In this document: positions 33,237-41,681 of the stretch, piece by piece | How the letters are laid out: every line of letters begins with the position of its first letter | How positions within the stretch are numbered: the first letter of the stretch is position 1 | Assembly (NCBI GenBank): GCA_959602365.1 | Contig: CAUGSS010000005.1 | Coordinates: 45,906-109,905 of the forward strand | DNA: 64,000 bases | Direction of reading: 5' to 3' | From: an uncultured Eubacteriales bacterium | GTDB taxonomy: Bacteria > Bacillota > Clostridia > Oscillospirales > Oscillospiraceae | Translations under genes and position numbers: made by a program | Notes under the pieces: model-generated | Told to the model about the DNA's origin: nothing | Database searches by the model: none | Seen by the model: only the letters and a program-made list of their open reading frames with translations

Positions 33237-33962
33237 TCAAATGCCGTAGCTGAAGGTCTCAGCAAAGGTGTTGTAGGGTTCGGGAATCCGGGGGCAGTCG
33301 GTGTGGGGCCGCGCCGGGGTGTAGAGCTCCCGCAGGGTCTTTTCCACCGTATAGGGGGGATAGTGGAAATCGGCCAGGGCGGCAAACTCGGGGCGATCGG
33401 GCAGGGGCTGCTTCTCCTTGCCCCAGCTCTGGCCGCAGATGCAGTCCACGTCGTTGGTGTAGCTCATGTGCCACAGCTTCCAGCCGTTCTCGGTGCGGAT
33501 GAAGTCCACCGCAAAGTAGCCCCAGGTCCAGTTGGCCACCGGGCCGCAGGTCTCCACGTCGTTATAGGCGCCCTGGCAGTGCCACAGGCCCTTGGCGGTC
33601 CTGCCGTCGACGGCCACCTCAATGACCGGGGAGGACAGGGGCTTGACCTTGAAGGGGCCCACGCCGTAGATCTCCTCCTCACTTTTGCCCCCCAGCTGCT
33701 CGGGGAAGCGGGCCTGCATCAGGGAGGCCACCAGCTTGTTGCGCTGCCAGCAGGCTTTATAATAACCGGAGACAGCCTCTGCGCCCACATAGGCGCCGTC
33801 GTTGAAGCTCAGGCAGATGTCGTCCTCCCGGCTCCAGAACAGGTCGAAGATGTCCTGCTCCCGGTTGAGGATGATGCAGTTGGCGTACTTGCCCATCAGG
33901 TTCTTCAGGGCACGCTGGTCCTCCCAGCGCTGGGTCAGCTGCTCGGTCGTGAATGATACCAT
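33237..33962 (-). CDS. NTF2/SnoaL-like protein 6
   Basis: 241 residues starting VSFTTEQLTQRWEDQRALKN, then LMGKYANCIILNREQD and FWSREDDICLSFNDGAYVG; middle block VIEVAVDGRTAKGLWHCQG; then WTWGYFAVDFIRTENGWKLW. It follows the OYE2 gene by 50 bp. The four genes (OYE2, 6, 5, 4) form one minus-strand unit ending at the 31649-31684 terminator, so reduction and NTF2 chemistry are probably consecutive steps. Confidence 0.82.
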   Translation of the reverse strand: MVSFTTEQLTQRWEDQRALKNLMGKYANCIILNREQDIFDLFWSREDDICLSFNDGAYVGAEAVSGYYKACWQRNKLVASLMQARFPEQLGGKSEEEIYGVGPFKVKPLSSPVIEVAVDGRTAKGLWHCQGAYNDVETCGPVANWTWGYFAVDFIRTENGWKLWHMSYTNDVDCICGQSWGKEKQPLPDRPEFAALADFHYPPYTVEKTLRELYTPARPHTDCPRIPEPYNTFAETFSYGI

Positions 33963-34012
33963 GAATCATGCTCCTTTCTTTCGCTGTATCTATTCAGGCA
34001 TATTGTGTGTCA

Positions 34013-35956
34013 TTAAAGGCCCATGTTGACCACGGCGTCATAGCCGTCCCGGGTGGCCTGGCCGATCTGGCGGGCCCGGGAAGCGTCGCCGCAGACGTAG
34101 AACTCGGCGCAGTACTTGCTCAGCCGCTCCACCTCGGCGGAACGGGGCCGCATGCCGGCGCACATGACCACGGTGTCGGCGGGGAATTTGGTCTCCCTGC
34201 CCTCTCCGTCCACGGCGGTCACGCCTTGGGCGTCAATGCCGGTACAGCGCAGCCCGGTGGCGGTGGTCAGCGTGTCGGCCACCTCGATCTGGTGGAGCAC
34301 GTTGAGCCGGTGCATCCGGCCGCAGTCGGGACACAGCTCCTCCTGCATCTCCAGGATGGTGACCTCATGGCCCTCCCGGGCCAGGGCGATGCCCTCTTCG
34401 CAGCCAATCAGGCCGCCGCCGATGACCACCACCCGCTGGCCCACCCGGGGGTCGTTTTTCTGGAGCTCAGCGCCGAAAATCACATTCTGGCCGTCGGAGC
34501 CGGGGACCGGCAGGGCCCAGGGATCGGCGCCCACGCAGGCAAGGATGGCGTCGGGCTGGACCTCGGCCACCAGCTCGTCGGTGACCACGGTGTTCAGCCG
34601 CAGATCGATGGGCAGCGCCATCACTTTGGCGGCGGTCATATCCCGGTAGCGGCGGATGTTGTACTTGAAGTCGGCGTTGTCGGCGTACTTCAGGCCGCCC
34701 AGCCGGCCGCTCTTCTCTACCAGCGTGACCTTGTGTCCCCGCTCACAGGCGGTGATGGCGGCCTGCATGCCGGCGGGGCCGCCACCCACGATGAGCAGCT
34801 TTTTGGTCTCCCGGGTGGGAATGGGGTGGAAGTACTCCATCTCCCGGCCGATGTAGGGGTTGACGGCGCAGCGCATGGTCTTGTTGCGCATCAGCCCGCT
34901 CTGGCACTCGCCGCAGCGCAGGCAGGGGGTGATGTCCTCCACCTTGCCCCGCATGATCTTCCGGGGCAGGAAGGGGTCGGCGATCAGGGCCCGGCCCATG
35001 GCGATGCAGTCCACGCCGCTCTCCTCCAGGAAGGCCTCCATCTTGTCCGGCTCGCTGAAGGCGCCCACGGTGACCACCGGGGTCTTGACGTGCTTCTTGA
35101 TCTCAGCGGCCAGGCCGGCGTTCTCGCCGTGCTTCTGGAAGGCGCCGGGGTGCATCAGCACGGCGGAATACTCGTCCTGCTGAGATCCGGCAGAGACGTG
35201 GATCAGATCCACCTTGCCGTCCAGGGCCTTGGCGATCTCAATGCCGGTGGAGATGTCATAGCCGCCGGGCATCCGCTCGGAGCCGGAGATGCGGATGTCG
35301 ATGGGGAAGTTTTTGCCCACGGCGGCCCGGACCTTCTCCACCACCAGCAGCGGGAAGCGCATCCGGTTTTCGATGCTGCCCCCCCACTGGTCGGTGCGGT
35401 GGTTGGTGACCGGGGAGATGAACTGGTGGAGCAGCCAGCCGTGGCCGGCGTGGATCATCACCATGTCAAAGCCGCAGGCCTTGGCGGTGGCGGCGGCCTC
35501 GCCGAATTTCTCGGCGATGTCGTAGATCTGCTCCTCGGTCATCTCCAGCACCTCGTCGCCCCAGGCGTCCACATAGCCGGAGGGGCCGATGGCGTTTTTG
35601 CCGTCGATAAACACCGGATCGCACAGGGCGCCGCCGTGGTCAATCTCAATTTCCGCCGCAGCGCCGCCGGAGTGAATGGCGTCGGCCATCTTGACCAGGT
35701 AGGGGATGGCGGTGGGATCGTCCAGGCCCACCTGCATGGGGTGGCTGCGGCCGGTGGACAGGTCCACAATCACGTCGCCCACGCTGACCAGGGCCACCCC
35801 GCCGGCGGCCTTGAGCTTGTAGTAGTTGATGTTGTCGTCGCTGTAGTGCTCGCCGGGGCCCAGCTCTGCCAGGGAGGTGGGGGCGGAGAGCATCCGGTTT
35901 TTCAGCCGCAGGCCGGCCACCTGGAGGGGCTGGAGCAGCTTTTCATAGGAAGCCAT
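34013..35956 (-). CDS. OYE-type NAD(P)H:flavin ene-reductase 2
   Basis: 647 residues. FMN barrel with IHAGHGWLLHQFISP (HAGHGW at about 169-174) and NHRTDQWGGSIENR; 4Fe-4S Cys in CLRCGEC plus a Cys 11 residues later (C-x2-C-x2-C-x11-C); GGGPAGMQAA and GGGLIGCEEG begin the FAD/NAD(P)H halves. As in OYE1 a Trp follows GHG. It is the first gene of the operon with NTF2-like 6, 5 and 4. ATG 35956 has AAAGGGGA; the open frame upstream to 36124 covers the promoter. A perfect TATAAT lies at about 36000 on the minus strand. Confidence 0.92.
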   Translation of the reverse strand: MASYEKLLQPLQVAGLRLKNRMLSAPTSLAELGPGEHYSDDNINYYKLKAAGGVALVSVGDVIVDLSTGRSHPMQVGLDDPTAIPYLVKMADAIHSGGAAAEIEIDHGGALCDPVFIDGKNAIGPSGYVDAWGDEVLEMTEEQIYDIAEKFGEAAATAKACGFDMVMIHAGHGWLLHQFISPVTNHRTDQWGGSIENRMRFPLLVVEKVRAAVGKNFPIDIRISGSERMPGGYDISTGIEIAKALDGKVDLIHVSAGSQQDEYSAVLMHPGAFQKHGENAGLAAEIKKHVKTPVVTVGAFSEPDKMEAFLEESGVDCIAMGRALIADPFLPRKIMRGKVEDITPCLRCGECQSGLMRNKTMRCAVNPYIGREMEYFHPIPTRETKKLLIVGGGPAGMQAAITACERGHKVTLVEKSGRLGGLKYADNADFKYNIRRYRDMTAAKVMALPIDLRLNTVVTDELVAEVQPDAILACVGADPWALPVPGSDGQNVIFGAELQKNDPRVGQRVVVIGGGLIGCEEGIALAREGHEVTILEMQEELCPDCGRMHRLNVLHQIEVADTLTTATGLRCTGIDAQGVTAVDGEGRETKFPADTVVMCAGMRPRSAEVERLSKYCAEFYVCGDASRARQIGQATRDGYDAVVNMGL

Positions 35957-36154
35957 GAGAAAGTCCCCTTTCCTTTGTCGGTATTTTTTCCTATTACAAA
36001 TTATATCAGAGGTCGGATGCAAAGTGTAACAACCAAACAGGGCGGAGCAGACAACCCGGTGTGGTACAGGGGAAAAATGCGGCCAACTGCCCGTATCCGG
36101 GGCATTGGAGGGAAGCGAGCACAATCAGGCGTTGTGGCGGCACATCAAAATGGA
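35957..36154 (-). promoter_or_regulatory. Promoter region of the OYE2 operon
   Basis: On the minus strand a perfect TATAAT is near 36000 with GTTACA about 19 bp upstream. GGTTGTC and TTGGTTGTTACAC faintly resemble the shared module, but spacing differs, so it was not counted as a copy. No gene is seen. Confidence 0.5.
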
Positions 36155-36184
36155 ACGGCTGTGCCGCTGGTGCGGCACAGCCGT
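36155..36184 (-). terminator. Stem-loop after NTF2-like protein 7
   Basis: Perfect 13-bp stem (ACGGCTGTGCCGC with GCGGCACAGCCGT) around a 4-nt loop, followed on the minus strand by TTCCATTTTG. A likely terminator for the single-gene unit above. Confidence 0.7.
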
Positions 36185-36224
36185 GCAAAAACAGGGGAAA
36201 AGCCGATCAAATTGGGTGCCCAGT

Positions 36225-36956
36225 TCAGTAAGCGAAGGTCTCGCTGAAGGTGCGGTAGGGCACCGGCGGCTGGGGCTGCTGGGGGGCGATGGAGTCGCTG
36301 GCGTAGGCATAGTGGAAGGTGGTGGGGCCGTCGGGGATGACGGGCATGCCGTGGGGGCGCACCTCCTCCCCGGCGGCGGCGCGGGCGTTCCAGTCGTCGA
36401 TCATCTCCTGGGTGGTGCCCCGATCCATGGGAGCGGCGGTGGCCACCGGATCCCGGTCAAAGTCGGTGCGCCACAGGTCGCACACATGCAGGTGCCACAC
36501 CCGCCAGCCCTGCTCGGTGTTGATAAAGTCCACGGCGTACTTGCCCGAGTCCCAGGTGAAGGAGCGCCCGGTCTCGGAGCCTTCGTCGTGGAGCATCAGG
36601 ATGGCCCCGGTGGACATCCACATCCCCTTGGCGGTCTGGTTGTCCCCGGCCACCTCCACCACCGGGGTGGTGATCTGGTGGATCTCCAGCAGGCCGGGGT
36701 GGCACACCCCCTGGCCGCCAGTGAACAGCTCGGTCATGGCGTCGAAGAACTCCAGGGATTTTTTTGCGCCGAACACCCCCAGCGGGCCGTATTCGCACCG
36801 GGCGTCGGGGAGCCACCAGGCGAACAGTTCCCAGCCGATCCTGTCCATCTGGCCGCCGGTGTGGTAGTACTGGTAGCGGCCCATCAGATTCATGATGTCC
36901 GCCCGGGACTGCTGGCGCTCCAGCAGATGCTGAATCTGTTCCATTTCCATAAGCAT
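36225..36956 (-). CDS. NTF2/SnoaL-like protein 7
   Basis: 243 residues: QIQHLLERQQSRADIMNLMG, RYQYYHTGGQMDRIGWELFA, then a Trp-rich WWLPDARCEYGP, VVEVAGDNQTAKGMWMSTGA, SGKYAVDFINTEQGWRVWHL. It keeps the family blocks and the YYHT pair of the 1-3 group. ATG 36956 is preceded by GGAGGAGG. It is a separate unit between the SDR-Dabb genes and the OYE2 operon, bounded by stem-loops on both sides. Confidence 0.82.
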   Translation of the reverse strand: MLMEMEQIQHLLERQQSRADIMNLMGRYQYYHTGGQMDRIGWELFAWWLPDARCEYGPLGVFGAKKSLEFFDAMTELFTGGQGVCHPGLLEIHQITTPVVEVAGDNQTAKGMWMSTGAILMLHDEGSETGRSFTWDSGKYAVDFINTEQGWRVWHLHVCDLWRTDFDRDPVATAAPMDRGTTQEMIDDWNARAAAGEEVRPHGMPVIPDGPTTFHYAYASDSIAPQQPQPPVPYRTFSETFAY

Positions 36957-37027
36957 AAAATGACCTCCTCCGTATTTCATGTTGCGTCATTACAGTCAGT
37001 TTATCATATCCCGCCGCAAAAGACAAT

Positions 37028-37057
37028 CGCGGGACCGTCGGAAAAGACGGTCCCGCG
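37028..37057 (-). terminator. Stem-loop after the SDR-Dabb unit
   Basis: Perfect 12-bp stem (CGCGGGACCGTC with GACGGTCCCGCG) around a 6-nt loop; on the minus strand it is followed by ATTGTCTTTTG. Confidence 0.7.
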
Positions 37058-37081
37058 CTGTTGTTCAGAGGAAGATGAGAT

Positions 37082-37402
37082 TTAATCCACCGGATAATCC
37101 AGGGCAATCACCTGCTCCATGTACTGGCTGGAGAAGGCCAGGAAATCCCCGTGGGCCTGGGAGAGCGGATAGGCCATGCAGTCCGCCTCAGTGGCGAAGG
37201 TGATGATCTGGATCAGGTCATAGAACTGGACTGCCCCGTCCGGGCTGGCCGAAGGCATGGGAAAGGGCTTGACGCCGATCTCACAGCCGGTGATGGTGCC
37301 CAGTTTTTGGGGCAGTGCCCTCAACTGCTCCGCAACGGAATGGATGATCTCAGGGGTGCGGCACTCCGGCCTGAGCCGGAAAACCGAGACATGGCGCATC
37401 AT
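37082..37402 (-). CDS. Dabb-type alpha/beta-barrel protein
   Basis: 106 residues: RHVSVFRLRPECRTPEIIHS, LRALPQKLGTITGCEIGVK, FYDLIQIITFATEADCMAY and a C-terminal YMEQVIALDYPVD. This is the ferredoxin-like Dabb (stress-responsive A/B barrel) fold, in which dimers form a barrel that binds hydrophobic small molecules; family members include polyketide cyclases such as olivetolic acid cyclase. ATG 37402 has GAGG 8 nt upstream and starts 10 bp after the SDR stop. It probably assists the same pathway as the SDR. Confidence 0.78.
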   Translation of the reverse strand: MMRHVSVFRLRPECRTPEIIHSVAEQLRALPQKLGTITGCEIGVKPFPMPSASPDGAVQFYDLIQIITFATEADCMAYPLSQAHGDFLAFSSQYMEQVIALDYPVD

Positions 37403-37412
37403 GAATGGCGCC

Positions 37413-38198
37413 TCACATCTGCATGCCGCCGCAGACGGGCAGGGCCATGCCGGTGACGTGGCCGGACATGTTGGAGCACAGATAGACCACGCTGTCGGCC
37501 ACGTCCTGGGTGGTGCCCAGCTTGCCCATGGGGATGACATGGGAGACCAGGAAGTCGGTGTCCTGGCTGCCGGCGGCCACGCTGTCCGCCATCAGGTTGG
37601 TGCCGTCGGTGGGGCCGGGGCAGATGACGTTGACCCGGATGCCCGCCTTGGCATTTTCCACGGCGGCGGTCTGGGTGATGGCGATGACGCCGGCCTTGGA
37701 GGGGCCGTAAGCGCCGAACATGGGGGCCATCTTCAGCCCGCCGATGGAGGCGGTGTTGACGATGGCGCCGCCGCCCTGCTTCTGCATCTGGAGCAGCTCA
37801 TACTTCAGGCAGTGGAACACGCCCTTCAGGTTGGTGTCAATGACCTTGTCCCAGTCGCCCTCGGTGACCTCGGTCAGGGGGACGAAGGGGATGTGGACGC
37901 CGTCGGCGCCGCAGCCCGCGTTGTTGAAGGCGTAGTCCAGACTGCCGAAGGTGGCCACGGTGGTGTCGATGGCGGCCTTGACGCTCTCGTCGCTGGACAC
38001 GTCGCAGGAGACGAAGATGGCCTCGCCGCCGGCCTCTTTGACCAGGCGGACGGTCTCTTCACCGGCGTCCGGACGGCGGGCGGCCACAGCCACCTTGCAG
38101 CCCAGGCTGCCGAAGCGGACGGCCACGGCCCGGCCCATGCCGGAGGCGGCGCCGGTGACGAACAGGACTTTTCCCTTGAATTCTTCAAACATAATCAT
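37413..38198 (-). CDS. Short-chain dehydrogenase/reductase 1
   Basis: 261 residues. Cofactor loop TGAASGMG (about 15-22), FNNAG, then the catalytic Ser in NTASIGG (about 151) and Y-x3-K in YGPSKAG (about 164-168). Arg-Arg after the second strand (ARRPDAG) suggests NADP(H). SDRs oxidise or reduce hydroxy/oxo groups, as in steroid and bile acid conversion. A good promoter (-10 TATACT near 38285) and AAGGAG lie upstream. Start may be 38198 or 38192. Confidence 0.93.
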   Translation of the reverse strand: MIMFEEFKGKVLFVTGAASGMGRAVAVRFGSLGCKVAVAARRPDAGEETVRLVKEAGGEAIFVSCDVSSDESVKAAIDTTVATFGSLDYAFNNAGCGADGVHIPFVPLTEVTEGDWDKVIDTNLKGVFHCLKYELLQMQKQGGGAIVNTASIGGLKMAPMFGAYGPSKAGVIAITQTAAVENAKAGIRVNVICPGPTDGTNLMADSVAAGSQDTDFLVSHVIPMGKLGTTQDVADSVVYLCSNMSGHVTGMALPVCGGMQM

Positions 38199-38359
38199 AT
38201 CTCTCCTTCACTGTTATGTCAGTTGTCAGAATTGATTGCTGTTTTGGTAATTATGCCGTAAAACCGGATTCATACAGTTGCAGTATAGCAAGATTAATAA
38301 AAAAAGTAAAATAAATCTTGAACGCAAAGCATATAACCGGCGCAATATACTTTTTGTCC
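38199..38359. promoter_or_regulatory. Intergenic region upstream of SDR1
   Basis: AT-rich. It contains CAAGATT (38289-38295) and AATCTTG (38314-38320) as an inverted repeat with an 18-nt loop, overlapping the -10/-35 area of SDR1, a plausible operator for the neighbouring LysR. Confidence 0.5.
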
Positions 38360-39286
38360 TTACAGCAGATAACCGTATCCCAGATCCCGAACCATCTGCT
38401 CCTCTTTGAGCAGCGCATCTGAGATAAACTGGATGAACTGGCTGACGGCCTGGGTCGGAGATTGGTTTTTCAGAGTACCCACCCCAATAATGACCGGGGG
38501 CAGCTCACCATCAATGGCCCGGATACAGATAGCTGTGTCCGGATGGGTGGCAATCAGATGACAGCCCATGACCACTGGCACAATGGCCACGCCCCGGTTG
38601 GCGGCCAGCAGACTGTAAACCAGATCGGTGCTCTGAATTTCATAGCCTACTTGGGGGAGAAAACCGTGTGCCTGACAGGCCTGGCGCAGGCTGTCCAAAT
38701 GGAAGCGGGAGGTGTCGCAGATGAAGGTGGCGTCCCGAAGGTCCCCAAAGGAGATGGCTTTCTCTGCGGCCAGAGGGTGGTCGCCGTGGAGGGCGATGAC
38801 ATATTTTTTGCTGCCCATCAGGCGGAAGTTGATTCGGTCATCGGACAGGGGTTCGTTGGACAGAGCCAGGTTGATGCTCCGGTCCAGCAGATGTTCCACC
38901 AGCTGTTGGGTGGTACAGTCCAGCTGTCGGATGCCGATCTGTGGATGAGCGGTGGAAAAGTCCGGAAGCCGGTCGGCCAGATAGCCCCGGATGTTGCAGC
39001 CCAGGGAGAGCATGTACTGGGAGGCGGCGTACATGCGCTGGATGTTCTGCACCCCGGCGTTCAGCTCGGCAAAGGCGATGTCCACACTGGAGAGAAACAT
39101 CCGGCCATAGTCGTTGAGTTCGATTTTGCCCTTCCGGTGGTCGAAGAGGGCGACGCCCAGCTCCTCCTCCAGCTTGGAAATGCTCTTGCTCAGGTTGGGC
39201 TGGGTGACGTACAGCTCCGATGCCGCCCGGGTGATATTGCCGGTGCGGGCCACAGCCTGAAAGTACCTCAGTTGGGTCAGATCCAT
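38360..39286 (-). CDS. LysR-family regulator
   Basis: 308 residues. Winged helix: TQLRYFQAVARTGNITRAAS then VTQPNLSKSISKLEEELGVA, followed by a periplasmic-binding-like effector domain (such as LSLGCNIRGYLADRLPDF and SLLAANRGVAIVP). It is divergent from an MFS transporter gene and upstream of the SDR unit, both candidate targets. It differs from the LysR at 24015. AAGGAGG supports the ATG at 39286. Confidence 0.92.
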   Translation of the reverse strand: MDLTQLRYFQAVARTGNITRAASELYVTQPNLSKSISKLEEELGVALFDHRKGKIELNDYGRMFLSSVDIAFAELNAGVQNIQRMYAASQYMLSLGCNIRGYLADRLPDFSTAHPQIGIRQLDCTTQQLVEHLLDRSINLALSNEPLSDDRINFRLMGSKKYVIALHGDHPLAAEKAISFGDLRDATFICDTSRFHLDSLRQACQAHGFLPQVGYEIQSTDLVYSLLAANRGVAIVPVVMGCHLIATHPDTAICIRAIDGELPPVIIGVGTLKNQSPTQAVSQFIQFISDALLKEEQMVRDLGYGYLL

Positions 39287-39453
39287 AGATACATGCCTCC
39301 TTAAGTGAGATTGTTAAAAAAATGACAGTATAACTTGGGGCGTATATCGCTATTTTTGAAAAGGCATTTTGCGAAAAATGCAGCTTATGATAAGGTTTTA
39401 TCCGGGAAGACGCTGCGGACAGCCGCAGCAAGAAAAGAAAGGGAGGAACTTTT
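39287..39453. promoter_or_regulatory. Divergent LysR/MFS promoter region
   Basis: GCATTTT-GCG-AAAAATGC near 39365-39381 is an inverted repeat and TATGAT near 39387 a possible -10 for the transporter. LysR operators are usually placed so. Confidence 0.45.
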
Positions 39454-40719
39454 ATGGAATCAAAAGCAAGCACCAAAAGTAACTTTGGCTCCAAAGGCTG
39501 GTTGATGATCTTTGTGGCCGGGCTCATGTTCTATTTTTATTCCGGCATGTGCACCGACGGCCTGAACACCATTGTCACCAACTTTGCCAACGCCCACGGG
39601 GTGAATGAGGCCGCGCTCTTGAGCTGGACCACCCCGGCCAGCTGGATCGGCCTGCTGGGCTCTGTGGCCTGTTCCTGGTTTATCGCCAAGGTAAACAGCA
39701 ACCGCCGGGCCATGCTCATCACCGCTGTGTTGGGCGGTATCAGCTATATGCTCTACGGCGTGGTCACCTCGCTGGTGGGCTTCACTGTGGTCACCGCTCT
39801 GGCCAACTTCTTTGGCATGGGCTATTGCTGGACCTGCGCCAACGCCCTGATGGCCAGCTGGTTCCCCACCAAGAAAGGCCTGGCTCTGGGCTGGGCCACC
39901 ATGGGTCAGAATCTGTGCTCCGCCACCTTTGTCATCCTGCTGTCCCTGTTTATGAGCTGGACCAGCTTGAACGGCTCCTTCTACATCATGGGCGCCCTGC
40001 TGGTGGTGGCCGGCATCTTCTCCTTTATCGTGATGCGGGATACCCCCGAAGAGATGGGATGCGCGCCTGACAACGGCTCTGTCAGCAAGGAGGAGCTGGA
40101 GGCCAACCGGCGTGAGGCGGAGGCCTACAAGTCACCCTGGAACGCCAAGACCCTGCTGCTGAACAAAGAGGTCTGGCTCATCGGCCTGGGCTTTGGTATC
40201 TACATCATCTGCAACGTGGCCTGCATCAGCCGCCTGATTCCCCGCCTGATTATGGCCGGCTGGGCGCCCGCCAAGGCCACCGGCGCCATGACTGTGGCGG
40301 CCATCCTGGGCCTGCTGGGCAGCTATACCACCGGCTGGCTGGATCAGAAGATCGGCACCAAAAAGGCCTCCATCGCCTACGGATGCTGGTATATTGTGAC
40401 TCTGATCACCTGCGCGATTCCCAGCACCAACCTGTATCTCCAGTATTTCTCCGTGTTTATGATCGGCATCGCCATCGGCGGCATCGGCAACCTGTTCCCC
40501 TCCATGACCGCCACCCTGTTCGGCCGCTATGATTTCGTCCGGGCCATGGGTGTGCTCAACCCGATCACCAACATCGTCCGCTCCTTTGCCTTCGTGATTA
40601 TGGGCGCCGGCCTGAGCATGACGGGCAACTACTACCTGGCCTATGGCATGGTGGCGGTGCTCTGCGTGATCGCAATTGTCCTGGTGGCCTGCATCGACGA
40701 CAAGCAAATCGGCAAATAA
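39454..40719 (+). CDS. MFS transporter (OFA-like)
   Basis: 421 residues with 12 predicted membrane segments. The first reads GWLMIFVAGLMFYFYSGMC; between segments 2 and 3 the MFS motif is weak; a cytosolic loop (MRDTPEEMGCAPDNGSVSKE) separates the two halves, as in oxalate/formate and monocarboxylate antiporters. It could import or export a carboxylated substrate. AGGGAGG precedes the ATG. Terminator at 40761-40797. Confidence 0.88.
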   Translation: MESKASTKSNFGSKGWLMIFVAGLMFYFYSGMCTDGLNTIVTNFANAHGVNEAALLSWTTPASWIGLLGSVACSWFIAKVNSNRRAMLITAVLGGISYMLYGVVTSLVGFTVVTALANFFGMGYCWTCANALMASWFPTKKGLALGWATMGQNLCSATFVILLSLFMSWTSLNGSFYIMGALLVVAGIFSFIVMRDTPEEMGCAPDNGSVSKEELEANRREAEAYKSPWNAKTLLLNKEVWLIGLGFGIYIICNVACISRLIPRLIMAGWAPAKATGAMTVAAILGLLGSYTTGWLDQKIGTKKASIAYGCWYIVTLITCAIPSTNLYLQYFSVFMIGIAIGGIGNLFPSMTATLFGRYDFVRAMGVLNPITNIVRSFAFVIMGAGLSMTGNYYLAYGMVAVLCVIAIVLVACIDDKQIGK

Positions 40720-40760
40720 TAATTGCTTCGTACACGCAATGCGTGTGACCAACTCCCCCA

Positions 40761-40797
40761 AAAAAATCCGCCTCCGCTTCGGCAGAGGCGGATTTTG
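40761..40797 (+). terminator. Rho-independent terminator of MFS gene
   Basis: Stem of 12 bp (AAAATCCGCCTC 40763-40774 with complement 40785-40796) with a 10-nt loop and T-run. Confidence 0.9.
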
Positions 40798-40821
40798 CAT
40801 GGGCTTCAAAAGGAAGCGCTC

Positions 40822-40853
40822 AAAATACGCCGGTCCGCGGACCGGCGTATTTC
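40822..40853 (-). terminator. Rho-independent terminator of the OYE3-SDR2 unit
   Basis: Perfect 14-bp stem (AAATACGCCGGTCC with its complement) and 2-nt loop; on the minus strand it is followed by a T-run (TATTTTG). Confidence 0.85.
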
Positions 40854-40882
40854 GGTTTAAATGAGGCAAAGCCAGATGGGGT

Positions 40883-41665
40883 TCAGCCGCCGGTGGTGGC
40901 GCCGCCGTCGGCGATCAAAGTGGTGCCGGTGATAAAGGCGGCGGACTCGGTGGCCAGGTAGAGCATGGCGGAGGCGATTTCCTCGGGTTTGGCCATCCGG
41001 TGGAGGGGGATCTTGTCCAGCAGGGTCTCCAGCACCTCTGGGTCGGAGGCCAGAGTCTGGTTGATGGCGGTGGCGGTGAGGCCGGGGCTCACCGCGTTGA
41101 CGGTGATGCCGTAGGGGGCCCACTCCCGGGCCATGGTGCGCACCAGGGTGACCATGCCCCCCTTGGAGGCCCCATAAGGGCCGTGGAAGCCGCCGCCCTC
41201 AATGGCGGCGATGGAGGCGGTGAAGATGATCCGGCCGCCCCGGCCCTGGGCGATCATCTGCTTGGCGGCGGCCTTGCCGCACAGAAAAGCGCCCTTCAGG
41301 TTGACCGAGAGGACATGGTCGAACTCCTCCTCGCTCTGCTCCAGCAGGGGGAGCACCTCGCCCCCCACGCCGGCGTTGGACAGGAAGATGTCCAGGCCGC
41401 CGAAGCGTTCCACGGCGGTCTGCACCAGGGCATCCACCTGGCTGCTTTTGGACACGTCCACCGGTACGGCCAGGGCAGAGCCGCCGTGGGCCAGGATGGC
41501 GCTGACGGTCTCCTCCGCGGCGGCGGCGGAGATGTCCGCCACCACCACGTTGGCGCCGTAGTGGGCAAATTCCAGGGCGGCGGCCTGGCCGATGCCGCTG
41601 CCGGAGCCGGTGATCACCACGGTCTTGCCGGTAAAATCGAAAGTGGGGATTTGAATGGATTTCAT
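40883..41665 (-). CDS. Short-chain dehydrogenase/reductase 2
   Basis: 260 residues. TGSGSGIG cofactor loop, Asp after the second strand (VVVADISA), so NAD(H) is likely preferred; FLSNAGVGG; Ser in FTASIAAI; Y-x3-K in YGASKGGM. A C-terminal TGTTLIADGGATT is typical of FabG-like SDRs. ATG 41665 is preferred, with an alternative at 41674 directly after the OYE3 stop. It shares a minus-strand unit with OYE3, which suggests sequential C=C reduction and hydroxyl oxidation. Confidence 0.93.
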   Translation of the reverse strand: MKSIQIPTFDFTGKTVVITGSGSGIGQAAALEFAHYGANVVVADISAAAAEETVSAILAHGGSALAVPVDVSKSSQVDALVQTAVERFGGLDIFLSNAGVGGEVLPLLEQSEEEFDHVLSVNLKGAFLCGKAAAKQMIAQGRGGRIIFTASIAAIEGGGFHGPYGASKGGMVTLVRTMAREWAPYGITVNAVSPGLTATAINQTLASDPEVLETLLDKIPLHRMAKPEEIASAMLYLATESAAFITGTTLIADGGATTGG

Positions 41666-41681
41666 GGTGCTCATCTTTCGG

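Noticed and set aside
35957..36060. A fourth copy of the LysR promoter module before OYE2
   Set aside because: GGTTGTC and GTTACAC occur but spacing and flanking boxes do not match the other three.
33968..36247. 759-codon plus-strand open frame opposite OYE2
   Set aside because: Antisense shadow with unlikely composition (His, Gly, Val, Asp repeats); the minus strand encodes a clear OYE enzyme.
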